A DNA stretch of 64,000 bases from Selaginella moellendorffii (Eukaryota; Streptophyta; Lycopodiopsida; Selaginellales; Selaginellaceae). The stretch lies in the NCBI RefSeq assembly GCF_000143415.4, contig NW_003314296.1:725645-789644 (forward strand), given 5' to 3'. This document shows, one piece after another, positions 33,287 to 45,375 of the stretch. Both the position numbers and the translations under genes were made by a program. The notes beneath the pieces were generated by a model. That model saw only the letters and a list, made by a program, of their open reading frames with translations. It was not told the origin of the DNA and did no database searches. Each line of letters begins with the position of its first letter. Position 1 is the stretch's first letter.

Positions 33287-34744
33287 TTTGTTTCTTCTCA
33301 ACAACAATCTTTCTAGATGTGTCCAAAGTTCCAATCGAGAGGATTTCCTAATATTCTTAGTGTATTTTTTTGTATTAAAAGTCCAAGTAGAACTTCATAT
33401 TCACAAAATTCCAAAATTTCACAATTAACATAATTATGCCTAGTTAGCATCATCCTATCATGTACATTGGGGATATATTGTAAAATATCACAAATGTGGC
33501 TTTAGGTATTAAAAAATACTTGTTGACCAATACTTTTGGACATTCTCTCTTCTGCCATAAAGGTTGATACAGTTGGACCACTTTATTATTGGCCCCTCTT
33601 ATGTTAGTGGAGTTAATTGGACATCTTAAGTGTACTTAGACCAAACAAGCATAAGGATGTAATTTTTTTTATATATTATTAGCTAAATGTGTTATACGTT
33701 GCACTAGCTAATAACAAGAACCCTCATGTGTTGAGTCTAGTTCCTCAATAATGCTTTATGATAACTTATTGTGTCCACTAAACAGCCTCACTATTATACC
33801 TCATGTATTGGTTCCATTCAGTCTTTTGTGCTATTTATAGTAAGTGGTTAAATCTGTCTAAAAGGCATATCTATAGAGTGTCATGAATCCCATGGTGTTG
33901 TTCTTACATCCCAATTCACAATTTAGTTCTATTCCATATCTAGTAAATTTTCAAATTTTATAAACTAGTTCTTGAGATTGGGGTGAAAGCTTAAAAGCAT
34001 GCATTTTTCTAGGGTGAGGGATGAGGGGTTAAATGTATAGTAAGGATAGTATTTGGAAGCATTGTTGACCATTTAAGATATTAATTTGGCTCTTGCTAGG
34101 TTGTATTGCTCATGATTCTACGTCTAGCTTGGGAATAATCTCAAGTTCTATGTTGTTCTAGTCAGTGAGGTACCCATCTTTTTGTTACAAGCCACCAGTA
34201 TGCTGGAATTGGGTTAAACACCATTTGATACTATTTTACATACAAAAGTTGGATATGGGGAGTTAGTGTTGGTAGGAGATATTAAGTGTGTACCAAATCT
34301 TCATTTTGTTGCACAAAGGGTTTGGAGTTTAATATAAGCCATAAATATTTTTTTTCTAATTTGCCAACTTACTTTTTCTATTTGACCACATTTGCCTTGG
34401 TATTAGTTAAGTTCCCATACCAAAGTCCCCACTTATTATACCATCTCTTACTTGGTCCTACTTAGATTTAACTACTCACTACACAAGCAATGGACTGTTA
34501 GCCATCCATATACAGATTCTTAAATTTTCTCCTAATCCCCCTCCTCGAGTTAGATTGAACTTAAGGTTCAATTACACTCCCTATAGGCACAACTACCTAA
34601 ACACACCAAGCCTCTAGGTTTTTTACATGCCTAGGTACAACAAAACTTGATTACAAAACTTTCTAAATCCCAAGACTTGGGTGCATCTTTTGTTTCGAGT
34701 GTTGCAACACTAACTCATTATTACTCTATCTTTACGTCACATGT

Positions 34745-34875
34745 TATAACTAGAGAGACCACTCCTACTCCCACTTCTACCCCTACTCCTACTCTTACTT
34801 CCACTTTTACTCCTACTCCCGATTCTACTACTACTCCTACTCCCACTCTTACTCCCACTCCTACTCTCAAGCCAT
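34745..34875 (+). repeat. Degenerate ACTCCT hexamer tract
   Basis: Imperfect CCTACT/CCCACT hexamers, about 130 bp. Related tracts at about 39990-40095 and 59295-59385 lie at the same place in the other copies of the retroelement repeat. Read on the plus strand they give a Thr-Pro run. Confidence 0.8.
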
Positions 34876-36059
34876 GAGCATTTTGAGAGATAGGGAGAGG
34901 AAATTTTGATTCTCAAAATATTCTAAATGGTAAAACCCCATGAAGGCTAAATATCAAAGGTCCTCCCTATTTCCTTTAGTAGTTAAGTTTGGAATTACAG
35001 CTTTGTGAGTTTGTATGTGAGAGATGGATCCATGGTTAGGGCTGAAAGATGACCCAACAATTAGTGAACTCAGCATGAATAAACTAATTTAATTTTCTTG
35101 AAAGAATGAAGAGTTTTTTTAGGAAATTGAGAGAAATCTTGAGTTCTAGGGGTTAGATTCATATCTTTAGAGACCCTAGGACTATTAGGGGTTTTGACTT
35201 CCATGAATCTAGAGTGTAAGTTTAAAATTTTTTCTCGTTCTTACATTAATTTTCTACATTACCTTTTTCCATTTGGTTTTCTAGTGATTTTTTGTGATTA
35301 GTGTATTGAGATTCAGTTGCTAATTTAATGAAATTTTGTATATCGTGCTCTTTTGTTTTCATGGCAAATTTCCAACACTCTAAGCTCATGATTTTGGGAT
35401 TGATTCAAAAATTTCTTTTTTTGGACATGTAGATCTAAAGACAAGCTTTTTAGAGAGTCCTTTCTTGGTAGCTAATTCGCTTTAAGCTATGACATGGAGC
35501 AAGTTTTCTCTCACGGCACTTCATAATTCAAATTTGCAAGTTTCTAGCTTAATCTTGGGGGAATTTGAGACACCATTCTCATGAAAATTATTATAGCCAT
35601 GTTATTACCTTCTACCAATGCCAAAAATGAATGTTTCTTGTACTAGGGAGGGCATTTTCTTTTGTTTTCCTTCTTTTTGTCTAGAATTTGAGTTTTTGGG
35701 CATTTTAACTCATGATTTTGATTTCATTCTCTTAGTTTGAGTATAAACTTTCAAATAAGTCCATCCACACCCATTTTTATGTGCAAAGTTGAGAGATTTC
35801 CATGCAAATGTTTTCCTCTTAGGCATTTTGAGTATTGGAGTTTAATTTTGGTGAGAAATTAGCATTTGCAGGAGTGACAGTGATTTTAGTTGGGAAAATC
35901 TACATGAGGATACTCTTTTATTTGGAGTTATCCCATTTAGATACTTTACTCTTACACAAGTCAGAATTCTTAGTGCATTGTATTTTTCATGACTTGGCAT
36001 CTGCTGCACAGTGGACACTTTATACTAGTTCGCACTCATCCCAGTTAGAGATGACAACC

Positions 36060-36790
36060 AGCAAACTTCTATACAGTGCCTAGGGTATGGGGACATTTTT
36101 CATGCCTTCTACAAGAGCTCGATTATCAAACTACTCTTTCTGACGAGGAGGATTTATCATTCATTACAGATATCAAGTTGGGGAGTCCACCACCCATGGC
36201 TCTTCCTGCATAAATCCACATTCTACAGCAAGGCACTGACTTGACATACTTATCTGGCAATGGTGACATCTTTGCCAAGACACACGTCACTCATTTCGAG
36301 CAATATTGTATGTCGAACGGTGTTATCAAGGATGATAACAAACTCTGCAACTTGCGATTGCTCATTGGCAAAGCAACAACATGGGTAGAGACACTCTTGG
36401 AGGTAGATATGGCTGACTACTCCACATTCAAAGCATCTTTCTAAGGTCACTTTGATTAGTAGTGATCAACAAATCGCTTACTCATGGATTTGTTCACTTT
36501 TTGGCAAGGAGCACATAAATCTGTGCCAAAATATGTGATGCGGTTCAGGTTTTACTAGAAGGAGTGTGTCCATTGCAAGGTCATCACAAATGAACCTCAT
36601 GGCATCACCACATTCATCTTTGGCCTCAAGGGAAATCTCAAGTACAAGATGCTCAAGCGAGAGTTTTGGATGTGTTATGAGGCATTTGCTGGTAGAGACT
36701 TTGGGGTGGGATCTTCTCCAAAATCTCAGGATTTCTAGGGTAGAGGAGGCTTTCCTTCCACCTTCAGATGAGAGCTCATGTGCTGCCATG
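36060..36790 (+). pseudogene. Broken gag-like gene of copy A
   Basis: A plus-strand frame at 36241-36444 reads YLSGNGDIFAKTHVTHFEQY and later ATTWVETLLEVDMADYSTFK, the pattern of a plant retrotransposon gag capsid core. Flanking parts are in other frames with stops. Copy B (60753-61103) is open for longer. Confidence 0.6.
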
Positions 36791-37559
36791 ATCCATTCTT
36801 TTCCAGCTTTGCATAGGTTCCTTTGATGATCGAGAAGGCATTGTCAGAGCTTGCAAGATACAAGGAGATCATCTAGCAACAGTGATAAATGCAAGAGAAG
36901 CTACTTGAGGAGCTTAAAGTATGCCGCTTACAGTAGGCAGAGAGACTGAGATTCCCTCCTTGTTCTTGGTACTTACTCACTTTGTGATGTTATGACGCAC
37001 AACATAGAGAGATGTTGGAAGCTTCACTTAGAACTTTGACCACCTTCTGTTCAGCATGTTCAACAGCAACTTCTACCAAACAACATATTTTTTCCATGGT
37101 TAGAGATAGATACTAGCAACAACTGGAGTAGAAAGCGATTGAAGACACCCCTTCGTTGAGCCGTGGAAAGACACTGATGCATGTCAACATAGTTTATGTT
37201 GCAGAGGATGGTTATAAAATGGCTGCTATGACTCAAAGGCATAAGAAGGTTTCTCCTCTAGCCCCAAATATTGATGGTAAGTAGGATCTAGCTCTAGTTT
37301 CCAAAACTTCCCCATCTCTCATGGCATGCAAGTTACCCCATGCTTCGGTATTTGCAGTGCCACCCACATCCTTGGCTACAACTTCAAATTAAACAATTGG
37401 ATATTCATCCAACTTTTAATGTGGGGTCTCCTAGCTGCCCTCCACTCTTTCTCAAGTCCCACAAGAGGTTCTTGCTTAGATTTGTGACACTTCAGTCTAG
37501 ATCATACTTGGTTAGCTTTTGCAATATGTACCTGGTTTTACTCCTTATCTAGAGGCTTT

Positions 37560-38080
37560 TGCCAAGTTCATAGGCATCCCCGTGGAACATCAGCATGACA
37601 TGCACATTATCAACACTCAGACCACTCATGATCCCGAAGCATTCTTTATGGAGGTCCACATCAACAATAAATCTTTGATAGCACAAGCATTACTTGATTC
37701 TAGATCCTAGAGCAACATCATCTCTCTCAACTTGGCATTTTCTAGTGGCTTGGAAGTGGTGAGAAACATAGCTGTCATCCTCAAAATGTTAGCCAATCAC
37801 TGAATCATCCCTATAGGCATTTGTTAAAATGTCAAGATCTTGGTGCAAGGAGTGGTTTCCATGCTATATTTCCTTGTTGTGAACTTCCAACAGCTAGGAT
37901 TTGGGAAGCTGAAGGACTCCATCATCTTAGGACGGACTTACATGACAACTTGGGCCAAAGGAAAATCAACAATTACTGATGGCATCTATGCAACAATTCT
38001 TCTCAATGCCCATGGTTATTCTCTACTTCTATCTAGCTTGTCTCAAGTGGATGCTTCTTCCATCATTGAAGTTGATTAGG
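37560..38080 (+). pseudogene. Broken retroviral-type aspartic protease of copy A
   Basis: The sequence reads ALLDSRS then a stop then NIISLNLAF, where the active-site DSG has become DSR. A later open frame (37840-38079) has SIILGRTYMTTWAKG, the second half of such proteases. Several stops and shifts. Confidence 0.55.
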
Positions 38081-40304
38081 CTCTCAAGGTTTTTTTCCTG
38101 AAACTTATCGAGGATGACACGCTGCTGGAGATCCAAGTTGTTGATTGCAATATGATTGACTTCTTCAACATGGACTGGATTACATCAACACTTGACTTCT
38201 TTGCCATCACTATACAAATCTAAAGATCCCTTGGCTTCAACAAATCTAGGGATTTCACATCAATTCCTTTGCTACAGCATAGTGGGGAATCTGTCCAAGT
38301 GGTGGATTCTCCAAGCACTTTTCCAACTCTAGCATTTATATAGTAGTTTTGGAGTTGTTAATGAAATAGGGTTATAAAGCATCAATAACACTTTGGAGAG
38401 CATCTCTTTGAGTATACTTTTGACTTTCCAGCTTAGTGACTACACTCTTGGTGGCACTTCTCACCCCAGACCTGCAGTCTAGCCTTGCTACTCACTTGGG
38501 ATACGACTATGATATAAAGGTGGCAGGCATTTTGCAGTAGCATCTCGACTTTTCCTTGGAGTTTCTCCCAACTTGGCACCTCATCTCAGCTCTTCCCAAA
38601 TTTAGGTTCATGGCTGGATCCCAACTTCATCCTGCTACAACACTCGAAGCATTCTCCAACACTATCGACACTTCATTAGCGACACATAATGACTTCCATA
38701 GGTCCTTGGGGACACTTTCTACCATCCTCAAAAGGCTCCTATCCTTCCAAGTAGTTCCAACATCCTAGATTCTCTTATAGTGACAATATTCACCACCTCA
38801 GGCATTTTCGATGCAATCTAGCACTTGAGGGTGACTAAGCTAGTTTCAGTGGCATTCTAGGCCTTCTATAGGATGCCTTGCATCCTCTTGGTGGTTCTAT
38901 CATCATCACCCATCACAAAAGCCACTTTCACTACTTACTCATTTTTTAAACTTTTTTTGCTTTTTTTAATTTTTCTTTCTACTCTCACTCTTTTTACATC
39001 TTTTTTCATGCCAAGGAATTATGTGGAGAAAGTCTCTTTTGATGAACACGTTCTAGCTGCATTATTGATTGTATGAAAAATTTTCGACTCTTGTTAATTT
39101 GTGCTTCATTTCTTTAGCTTCTTTCCTTACATCAGTTCCATCCTCACATTTTCATCACCATTCTATATCATTTATACTCTGGAATTCCTTACCACACACT
39201 ACACATACCTAATAATATCTTTCACATTTTCCACCATTCATCATCCATTTATACTAGATATTTGGGGAAAACACTTCATCATAAAGGTTCTTCCAGACAA
39301 GCAAAAACACAAATCAAGATATTTTCATGCACAACATGTGAGATATTCAATGGACTAATCACATATTACAACTTTCTTCTTCTAGTAAGAAAGCTTGATT
39401 GCAGAGGGCATCCAATTGCTTTCAAAGATGTGGCCAACAAAGCCAACACACTTTTCTTCCAGCTCAAATCACAGGTGAAGCAGTTTTATTTCAAAGTTAC
39501 CACCATTAAGCAATACAGTCCTTATGCTTTCTTCTTCATTTTCAGCCAAAGTTTTAAGCACAAACTATATGAGCTTGAGGTTGCATTTGCATATTTACTT
39601 TTTTTAGAGTGTGGGAGTCATGTTTGAGCTTCTTTCCATTTAGTTTTCTTGCTCTTTTCTCCTTATTTTTCCCTCTTTTCCTACTTTCTTGAGTATCTAG
39701 TTCAATTATATAGTTTCCCATTGGGTTTTCCCTATATCTTTGCATTTTAAACTCCTTTCCCATCTTCTACTTTCATCTTTATTTTATTTTTTATTTCCAT
39801 CTTTTTTTTTCTTTTCCATTTCTCTTTGTTTCAACAATTACCCACTCTAGACACTACATTCTAGCATATAGGAGCATCTTAGCCATGGGTTTTTACGCAC
39901 CAAAGTTTTGTGCACCCATCAATAGTTGCTTGTTGTGGCATTAGCTCATTGCTGCCTTCTCCTCGCATCACGTGTTGCAGCTAGAGAAACAACTTTTACT
40001 CCTGCTCCTAACCCTACTCTTGCCCCACTCCTACTCCTACTTCTACTCCTATTTCTATTCCTACTCCCACTACTACTCCTACTCCTACTCCCCGGTTATA
40101 GCTATGGGTGTCTTGAGAGAGAGGGAGAGGATATTTTGATTCTCAAAATATTCCAAATGATTGTATAAAAACCACGCGAGGGTGAAATATCAAGGGTCCT
40201 CCCCATTTTCTCTTGTAGTTGAGTTTGAAGCTGTGGCTTTGTGAGTTTATATGTGAGGGATGGATCCATAGTTGGGGCTAAAAGATGCCCTAATAGATAC
40301 TTTT

Positions 40305-40390
40305 TCCACCTTTTGCCTTTGGGTGCCCTAGCCATGTGGCTAGAGCAAGGTTTTGATGAGTCATGCCAAGTATCCAAGTAAGTAATGCCA
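40305..40390. repeat. Left arm of an inverted repeat pair
   Basis: The reverse complement matches 45285-45375 (TTGCTCTAGCCACAT, GGGCACC, AGGCAAAAGGTGG) with about 80% identity by eye. The pair brackets the chromovirus but lies outside its target duplication, so it predates the insertion. Confidence 0.6.
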
Positions 40391-40639
40391 CCCACACTTA
40401 GATTGAGAGCATTGACTATTCGATCTCTCGGGGGAGTTAGAGTTGGCTGTTAAACACTTCACCAAGTTACCCCACTTCCATCCATATTCACTTTAGTCTT
40501 GAACTCCTCAATAGTTATATCATCACCCACCACGTGGATATAACCTTCCTTAGCCACACTAGCTTTACTAGCCAAATTAGTTCCACTGAAGTCCTCCCCC
40601 TACTATCCTTTTAAAGCTCACTTGGGAAATGATTACTTT

Positions 40640-40975
40640 GGGCTTTCACCTTGAATTCAGACTCAAACTTGGACTAGGTCTTGGACTCAATCTTGCACTT
40701 AGTTTGGGTCTTGGCCTCTGTCTTGGTCTCAGTCCCGGTCCCTGTCTCGGGCTCCATCTTGGGCTCCATTTCGAACTCCTTTTTAGACTCCATCTCATAC
40801 TCCATCTTGGGTCCATCTCAAACTTTATCTTAGACCATATTGGATCCAGCTCAGGTTCATCTCGAACTTTTCCTCAGACTCCATCTTGCATCTATCTCAA
40901 ACTCTAATTCGGACTCTATTTTGGACTTCTTCTCAGACTCCATCTCGGGTCTATCTCGGACTCAATTCTGACACT
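40640..40975 (+). repeat. Degenerate short-period tandem repeat
   Basis: Repeated variants of CTCGGACTCCATCT with period near 12-18 bp over about 330 bp. Read through on the plus strand the first part gives a Leu-Gly-rich run. No gene supported. Confidence 0.7.
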
Positions 40976-41074
40976 TCCACGTGTCATATGTTGATCCTCT
41001 TGTTTCCCTTTTCGAGAGGCTTACTTATTAATTGCTTTATGTTTATTCCTTGAGCATTTTAATGGGAGTTCCAC

Positions 41075-41291
41075 TGTTAGGATGTGAATCCAATCAAAAA
41101 GGATGTGATCCATTAATGAGTGATTCACATGAGAAACAAGAGAAGAGAAAAGGCTCAAAACCTGGAAGAAGAAGAAGAGAACAACAAAAACCTAGCCTCC
41201 CCCTTTATGCCAGTCGGACCATATATGTCTTGTACAGATCCCCCGTCGTCCCGCATCCGTACTAGTTATGAGCCAAGAATAGCTCATAACA
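41075..41291 (-). repeat. 3' LTR of the chromovirus
   Basis: 217 bp, TG...CA ends. Differs from its partner at nine sites, eight of them transitions. Confidence 0.95.
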
Positions 41292-41310
41292 TTACCCCCC
41301 ACTTTGAAAA
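41292..41310 (-). other. Polypurine tract and end of pol
   Basis: On the minus strand AAAGTGGGGGGTAA directly abuts the LTR; its TAA is the natural pol stop. The sequence serves as plus-strand primer in this family. Confidence 0.75.
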
Positions 41311-41390
41311 GCTTTGTCCTCAGAGCTGGCTGGTAACACAGGATCCCACTGAAACAGGTGCACCAGACAATCAAACTCCTGTTGAGAAAG

Positions 41391-43853
41391 CTAGGTATCT
41401 GCATCCCCCCTAGTGTTCATCTAGCGAACCAGATAACGCTTAATCGTACGTTGACGCAGCTGACGAGTCTCCACATCGATCACCTTATCTGGCACAACCA
41501 GATGCTGGTCCCCCAACGATTGGACTGGAACTTCCACTGTCGGCATGGGAGTAGGACCGTAATGCAACTTGAGCTCGGAAACGTGGAACACATCATGGAG
41601 CTTGCACCCTTGAGGAAGAGCCAGCCGAAATGCCACCTCATTGATCCTTTCAATCACCTGAAAAGGACCGAAGTAGCGTTGAGTCAGCTTGGATCGAGAG
41701 CCCACTCGACGGCCTAGAGTGTGATGATGGGGGCGGAACTTGATGTACACCAGGTCGCCAATAGCGAATGTTTGAAAACTCCGATGCTTGTCAGCTTGAA
41801 GTTTCATGGTTGCACGAGCTGCCTCCAACCTGCTATGAACTTGTTGATGCAACTCCCGAATGGTCTCTAGATGTCCAGAAACTGTCACCTCTGGGACCGG
41901 AAGTGCAGGAGCTGGCCAACATAGGATTCGACGCCCATAGAGAATCTCCAAAGGAGCAAACCCTGTAGCAGAATGACAGGCTGAATTATATGCGAATTCA
42001 GTATACGTAAGCCAGTGCAGCCATGATGTAGGACGATCCAGTGTGTAACCCCTGAGAAATACCTCCATTGTCTGGTTGGTTCATTTTGTCTGCCCATTCG
42101 ATTGGGGATGATATGCTGAACTGAAGCTGAGCTTGGTCCCAAGAGCTGAAAAAAGGTGACGCCAGAATGAGCTGAGGAACTTCGGATCCCGGTCAGAAAC
42201 AATCTCCCGAGGCAGACCATGGAGGCAAATCACTTCTCGAGAAAACAACTTGGCTATCCCGGCTGCAGACACTGAACTTGTCGTAGGCAGAAACCGAGCT
42301 GTCTTGCTGAAACGGTCAACCACCACCATTATCATGTCTTTTCCTTGGCAACGAGGCAGACCCCCCACAAAGTCCATGAAAATGCTAGTAAAGGGACCAT
42401 CTGCAACTGGTAACGGCTGGAGAAGACCTGGAGAAGCCACTGTCTCTGTCTTTACCACCTGACATACCGGACATTCTTGAATCCACGCCTTCACTTCTCG
42501 CTGCATGCCTTTCCAAACAAAGTGAAGCTTGATGGCCGCCAATGTTGCTGCCACCCCGGGATGTCCAGCAAGAATTCCCTGATGACACTCATGGAAAATT
42601 TCTTGCCGCAATGGATGCTTGTTGTTGAGAAACACCCGTCCCTTTGACCAGAGAATGCCATCAATGAGGACCAGCTTGGGATGCTGCTCCCCATTCTGAA
42701 GCCGCTCTAGAATCTGTTGAAGGGCCACATCTTGTGCATACCTCTCCTGAATCCGCTCTACGTACTCCGGCTGCAGGTGAGAAATCCCATAGAGAGCTGA
42801 CTCCTCGGTGCGTGCAAACTTCCGTGAAAGAGCATCTGGAAGTACATTAGAAGCACCTGGTCGATACTCGATAGTGAAGTCAAAGGCTTGAAGTTCTTCC
42901 ACCCAACGCATCTGCTTCTTGTTGAGGTGGGGTTGAGTGAGCAAAAACCGAATGCTCACATGATCAGTGCGAAGCCGAAAATGACGAAAAGCCAAATAAT
43001 GCTTCCATCGATGAACAGCATGCATAACACCTGCCATTTCCTATTCGTATACTGGAGCTCTGGATTCAATCTCCGTAAACCGGCGGCTCTCAAAAGCAAC
43101 AATGCCATGCTGCTGGAGTAAAACTCCTCCCACTCCTTGGTCTGATGCATCAGTCTCTACTATGAATTCCTTTGAAAAATCTGGCAACACCAAAACCAGA
43201 GCCTCCACAATTCGTTGCTTGAGGTTCATGAACACCTGCTGGGCCCTAGCATCCCAACAGAATTGTGTCGACCTGAGGAGATCTGTGAGAGGAGTAGCTA
43301 TTGAAGCAAAATGCTTAACAAACTTCCGCAAATAGTTGGCAAATCTCAAGAAGGCCCGAAGCTGTTTCATGGTTTGTGGTATTGGCCAGTCAGCAACAGC
43401 CTCTAACTTGTTTGGATCCGCCATCACCTGTCCCTCAGCCACCTTAAATCCCAGGTAGTCCACTTCCACAACACCAAAAGAACACTTTGCGAGCTTGCAC
43501 ACCATTCCTGCTTCCTCCAACGCTTGCAGTACCTGTTCCACGTGATTGAGGTGCGGCTTCCAAGTTCGGCTGAAGATCAAGATGTCATCAAAGAACACCA
43601 CCACAAAGTTGAACAAGAACTGTCCCAACACCTTGTTCATGGCGGCTTGAAATGTGGCTGGTGCATTAGTGAGCCCAAAGGGCATCACCTTAAACTGGAA
43701 AAGACCCCTGTGTGTCCTGAATGCAGTTTTGTGACGATCACGTTCCACCACATTGATTTGATAATACCCCGATCTCAAATCCAGCTTTGTGAAGAAACAG
43801 GCTCCCCCAAGCTCATCCATCAATTCCTCCACCCTCGGAATAGGAAACCTGTC
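41391..43853 (-). pseudogene. pol of the chromovirus: RT, RNase H, integrase, chromodomain
   Basis: One frame on the minus strand. RT: FPIPRVEELMDELGG onward, with FFDDILIFS as active site and LPDFSKEFIVETDASDQGVG leading into RNase H. A TAG at 43041 follows APVYE; the frame resumes with HRWKHYLAFRHF. Integrase: a zinc domain with H...H...CPVCQ and a core with MDFVGG, VVVDRFSKTARF and SAYHPQSNGQT, broken by TGA at 42081, then GDLVYIKFRPHHHTLGRR and a chromodomain start TIKRYLVR followed by TAG (41421) and a second TAG (41391). The natural TAA is at 41292. About 860 codons remain. RT motifs before FPIPR are absent. Confidence 0.9.
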
Positions 43854-44590
43854 AGAATGAAAGTGTCTGTGATCAAGACTTTGAACTGTTCCCAGTCCGG
43901 GAATATGCGAGCTCGTTCCAAGTTATGAAACCACTCAGATGCTAGATCCTTCAAGAAGATTGATGCAAAGGGAACCTTATCCACTCCCTTGGTATCTTGC
44001 CACACAAAACACCGCTCCAGCTTGCGGAGCCAATCTTGAAGTCTTAGTCGATCATTTGAGCCATCGTACTCCGGTATATTGAGCTTCTCCTGATCCTGCC
44101 ACCGTGACCCCATCCTTGGACCCCTCCCGAGTATCCCCTTGGCCCCTCCTTCTAGAACTGGTGACTTCATCTTCTCCAGCAAGTCATCATACCAAGGTCG
44201 ATCACCTGTTGGGGGTAATTCAGGACTCGAATCTTGGAACCAATCTTCGTCAGAAAATCGGTGCACGATGTCTTTCAGATCAGGGTCTCCTCAATCCTTG
44301 ACCCTAGACCCCATCTGTTCTTGCTTCTCTATCAAAACCCGCTTCTGCTCCCCCAGCTCCTCTATCTTGCCACCCATAGTGGCCTGATTGTGCTCGATGA
44401 TGGCCAAGGTACACTGCAATTGTTGGAACCTCTCCAAGTCCTGCTGATGATTCGTCACATAGTGCTGCATGAAAGACTGCAACACCTCCCTCAACTCACC
44501 AACCGGCTCAGGCACTACCTGTGGAGAATTCACTGGATCGACCACCTCTACATTGCTGGATTCTCCATCGGCTGAAGGGGAAGATTTCAC
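43833..44590 (-). pseudogene. gag of the chromovirus, truncated
   Basis: From ATG at 44590: a coiled N-terminal region (LREVLQSFMQHYV, Gln/Glu-rich), a TGA at 44291, then the capsid core (YDGSNDRLRLQDWLRKLER, FLKDLASEWFHNLERARI). It stops abruptly at the deletion junction near 43855 where RT sequence begins in another frame. No CCHC knuckle. Confidence 0.85.
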
Positions 44591-44831
44591 CTATTTTTTT
44601 CCTTTGTTCCATGGTGGCATTGCTTCTTTCCGGTGCCTCGCTCTCGCCCAAGCCCAGATCGCCCACAGCAGCCTAGGGTAAATGATCGCCGCCACAAACA
44701 CCTCCTGTCGGATGCCCTGCTGAGACAACTGTACCCTAGATCGGGTGAATGCCATGGAGCTAAGGACGTGGACCAATCCTCTCTCCCACGATGCGATATC
44801 CCGAATGATCTTTGCCAAGGTCCTGATCAAT

Positions 44832-44843
44832 GCTCCGATACCA
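44832..44843 (-). other. Primer binding site, tRNA-iMet type
   Basis: Minus strand TGGTATCGGAGC, two bases from the LTR. It matches the complement of the initiator-Met tRNA 3' end apart from one base (TGGTATCAGAGC expected). Confidence 0.85.
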
Positions 44844-44845
44844 AA

Positions 44846-45062
44846 TGTTAGGATGTGAATCCAATCAAAAAGGATGTGATCCATTAATGAGTGATTCACA
44901 TGAGAAACAAGAGAAGAGAAAAGGCTCAAAGCCTGGAAGAAGAAGAAGAGAACAAGAAAAACCTAGCCTCCCTCTTTGCGCCAGTCGGACCATATATGTC
45001 TCGTACGGATCCCTCGTCGTCCCGCATCCGTATTAGTTATGAGCCAAGAATAGCTCATAACA
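44846..45062 (-). repeat. 5' LTR of the chromovirus
   Basis: 217 bp, partner of 41075-41291; followed by the target duplication TCCAC. Confidence 0.95.
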
Positions 45063-45284
45063 TCCACTCTTACTCTTGCCTTTTTGAGTTAGAGCTTTTA
45101 GTCCAAATGTATTACACTTGTTTGGCTTCCACTTCAGCCACTACCACATGGTACCTTCTTGGCTCCACTCTAAATAGCTATTGTTTGAGGATGCAAGAAG
45201 AGCAAAGGTAGAAAGGTTTTAATTTCCCTTAAAATGCTTAAGTGGTCTAGAGTTTAAGGATTTGTGTTTTATACAAATATAGGT

Positions 45285-45375
45285 GTTACTACCTACTTGG
45301 ATATCTAGCATGGCTCATTAAAACTTTGCTCTAGCCACATAAATAGGGCACCTAGAGGCAAAAGGTGGGGAGAGT
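45285..45375. repeat. Right arm of an inverted repeat pair
   Basis: Partner of 40305-40390 in opposite orientation. Confidence 0.6.

Larger units (their letters stand above)
33287..40295 (+). mobile_element. Degenerate gag-protease LTR-type retroelement, copy A
   Basis: Most of this stretch is repeated at 57580-63819 in the same orientation with small differences. Its internal part carries a gag-like region (about 36060-36790) and a retroviral-type aspartic protease region (about 37560-38080), both broken by stops. I found no reverse transcriptase, RNase H or integrase. A block at about 34690-35060 (hexamer-rich tract, then GAGAGATAGGGAGAGGA, later ATGGATCCATGGTTAG) recurs at about 39900-40290, suggesting terminal direct repeats. 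Exact LTR ends and target duplications could not be fixed. It may be a non-autonomous (gag-only) family moved by another element. Confidence 0.65.
41075..45062 (-). mobile_element. Ty3/gypsy chromovirus with intact LTRs and internal deletion
   Basis: LTRs of 217 bp at 41075-41291 and 44846-45062 start TGTTAGG and end CATAACA, and are flanked by a 5-bp duplication TCCAC (41070-41074 and 45063-45067). Orientation is minus: the primer site lies inside the right LTR, the polypurine tract inside the left. Order: gag, then reverse transcriptase, RNase H, integrase and a chromodomain remnant. Total length is 3988 bp, short for the group, because gag joins the reverse transcriptase directly: zinc knuckle, protease and the RT N-terminus are missing. 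LTRs differ at nine of 217 positions (about 96% identical). Five in-frame premature stops are seen. It cannot move on its own. Confidence 0.95.

Noticed and set aside
34647..34877. A secreted Thr-Pro repeat protein on the plus strand.
   Set aside because: The run is the hexamer tract found in each copy of the retroelement repeat; no conserved start or signal peptide.
40629..40907. A Leu-Gly-rich protein with membrane-like runs.
   Set aside because: Comes from the degenerate short tandem repeat; no homology and no conserved flanks.
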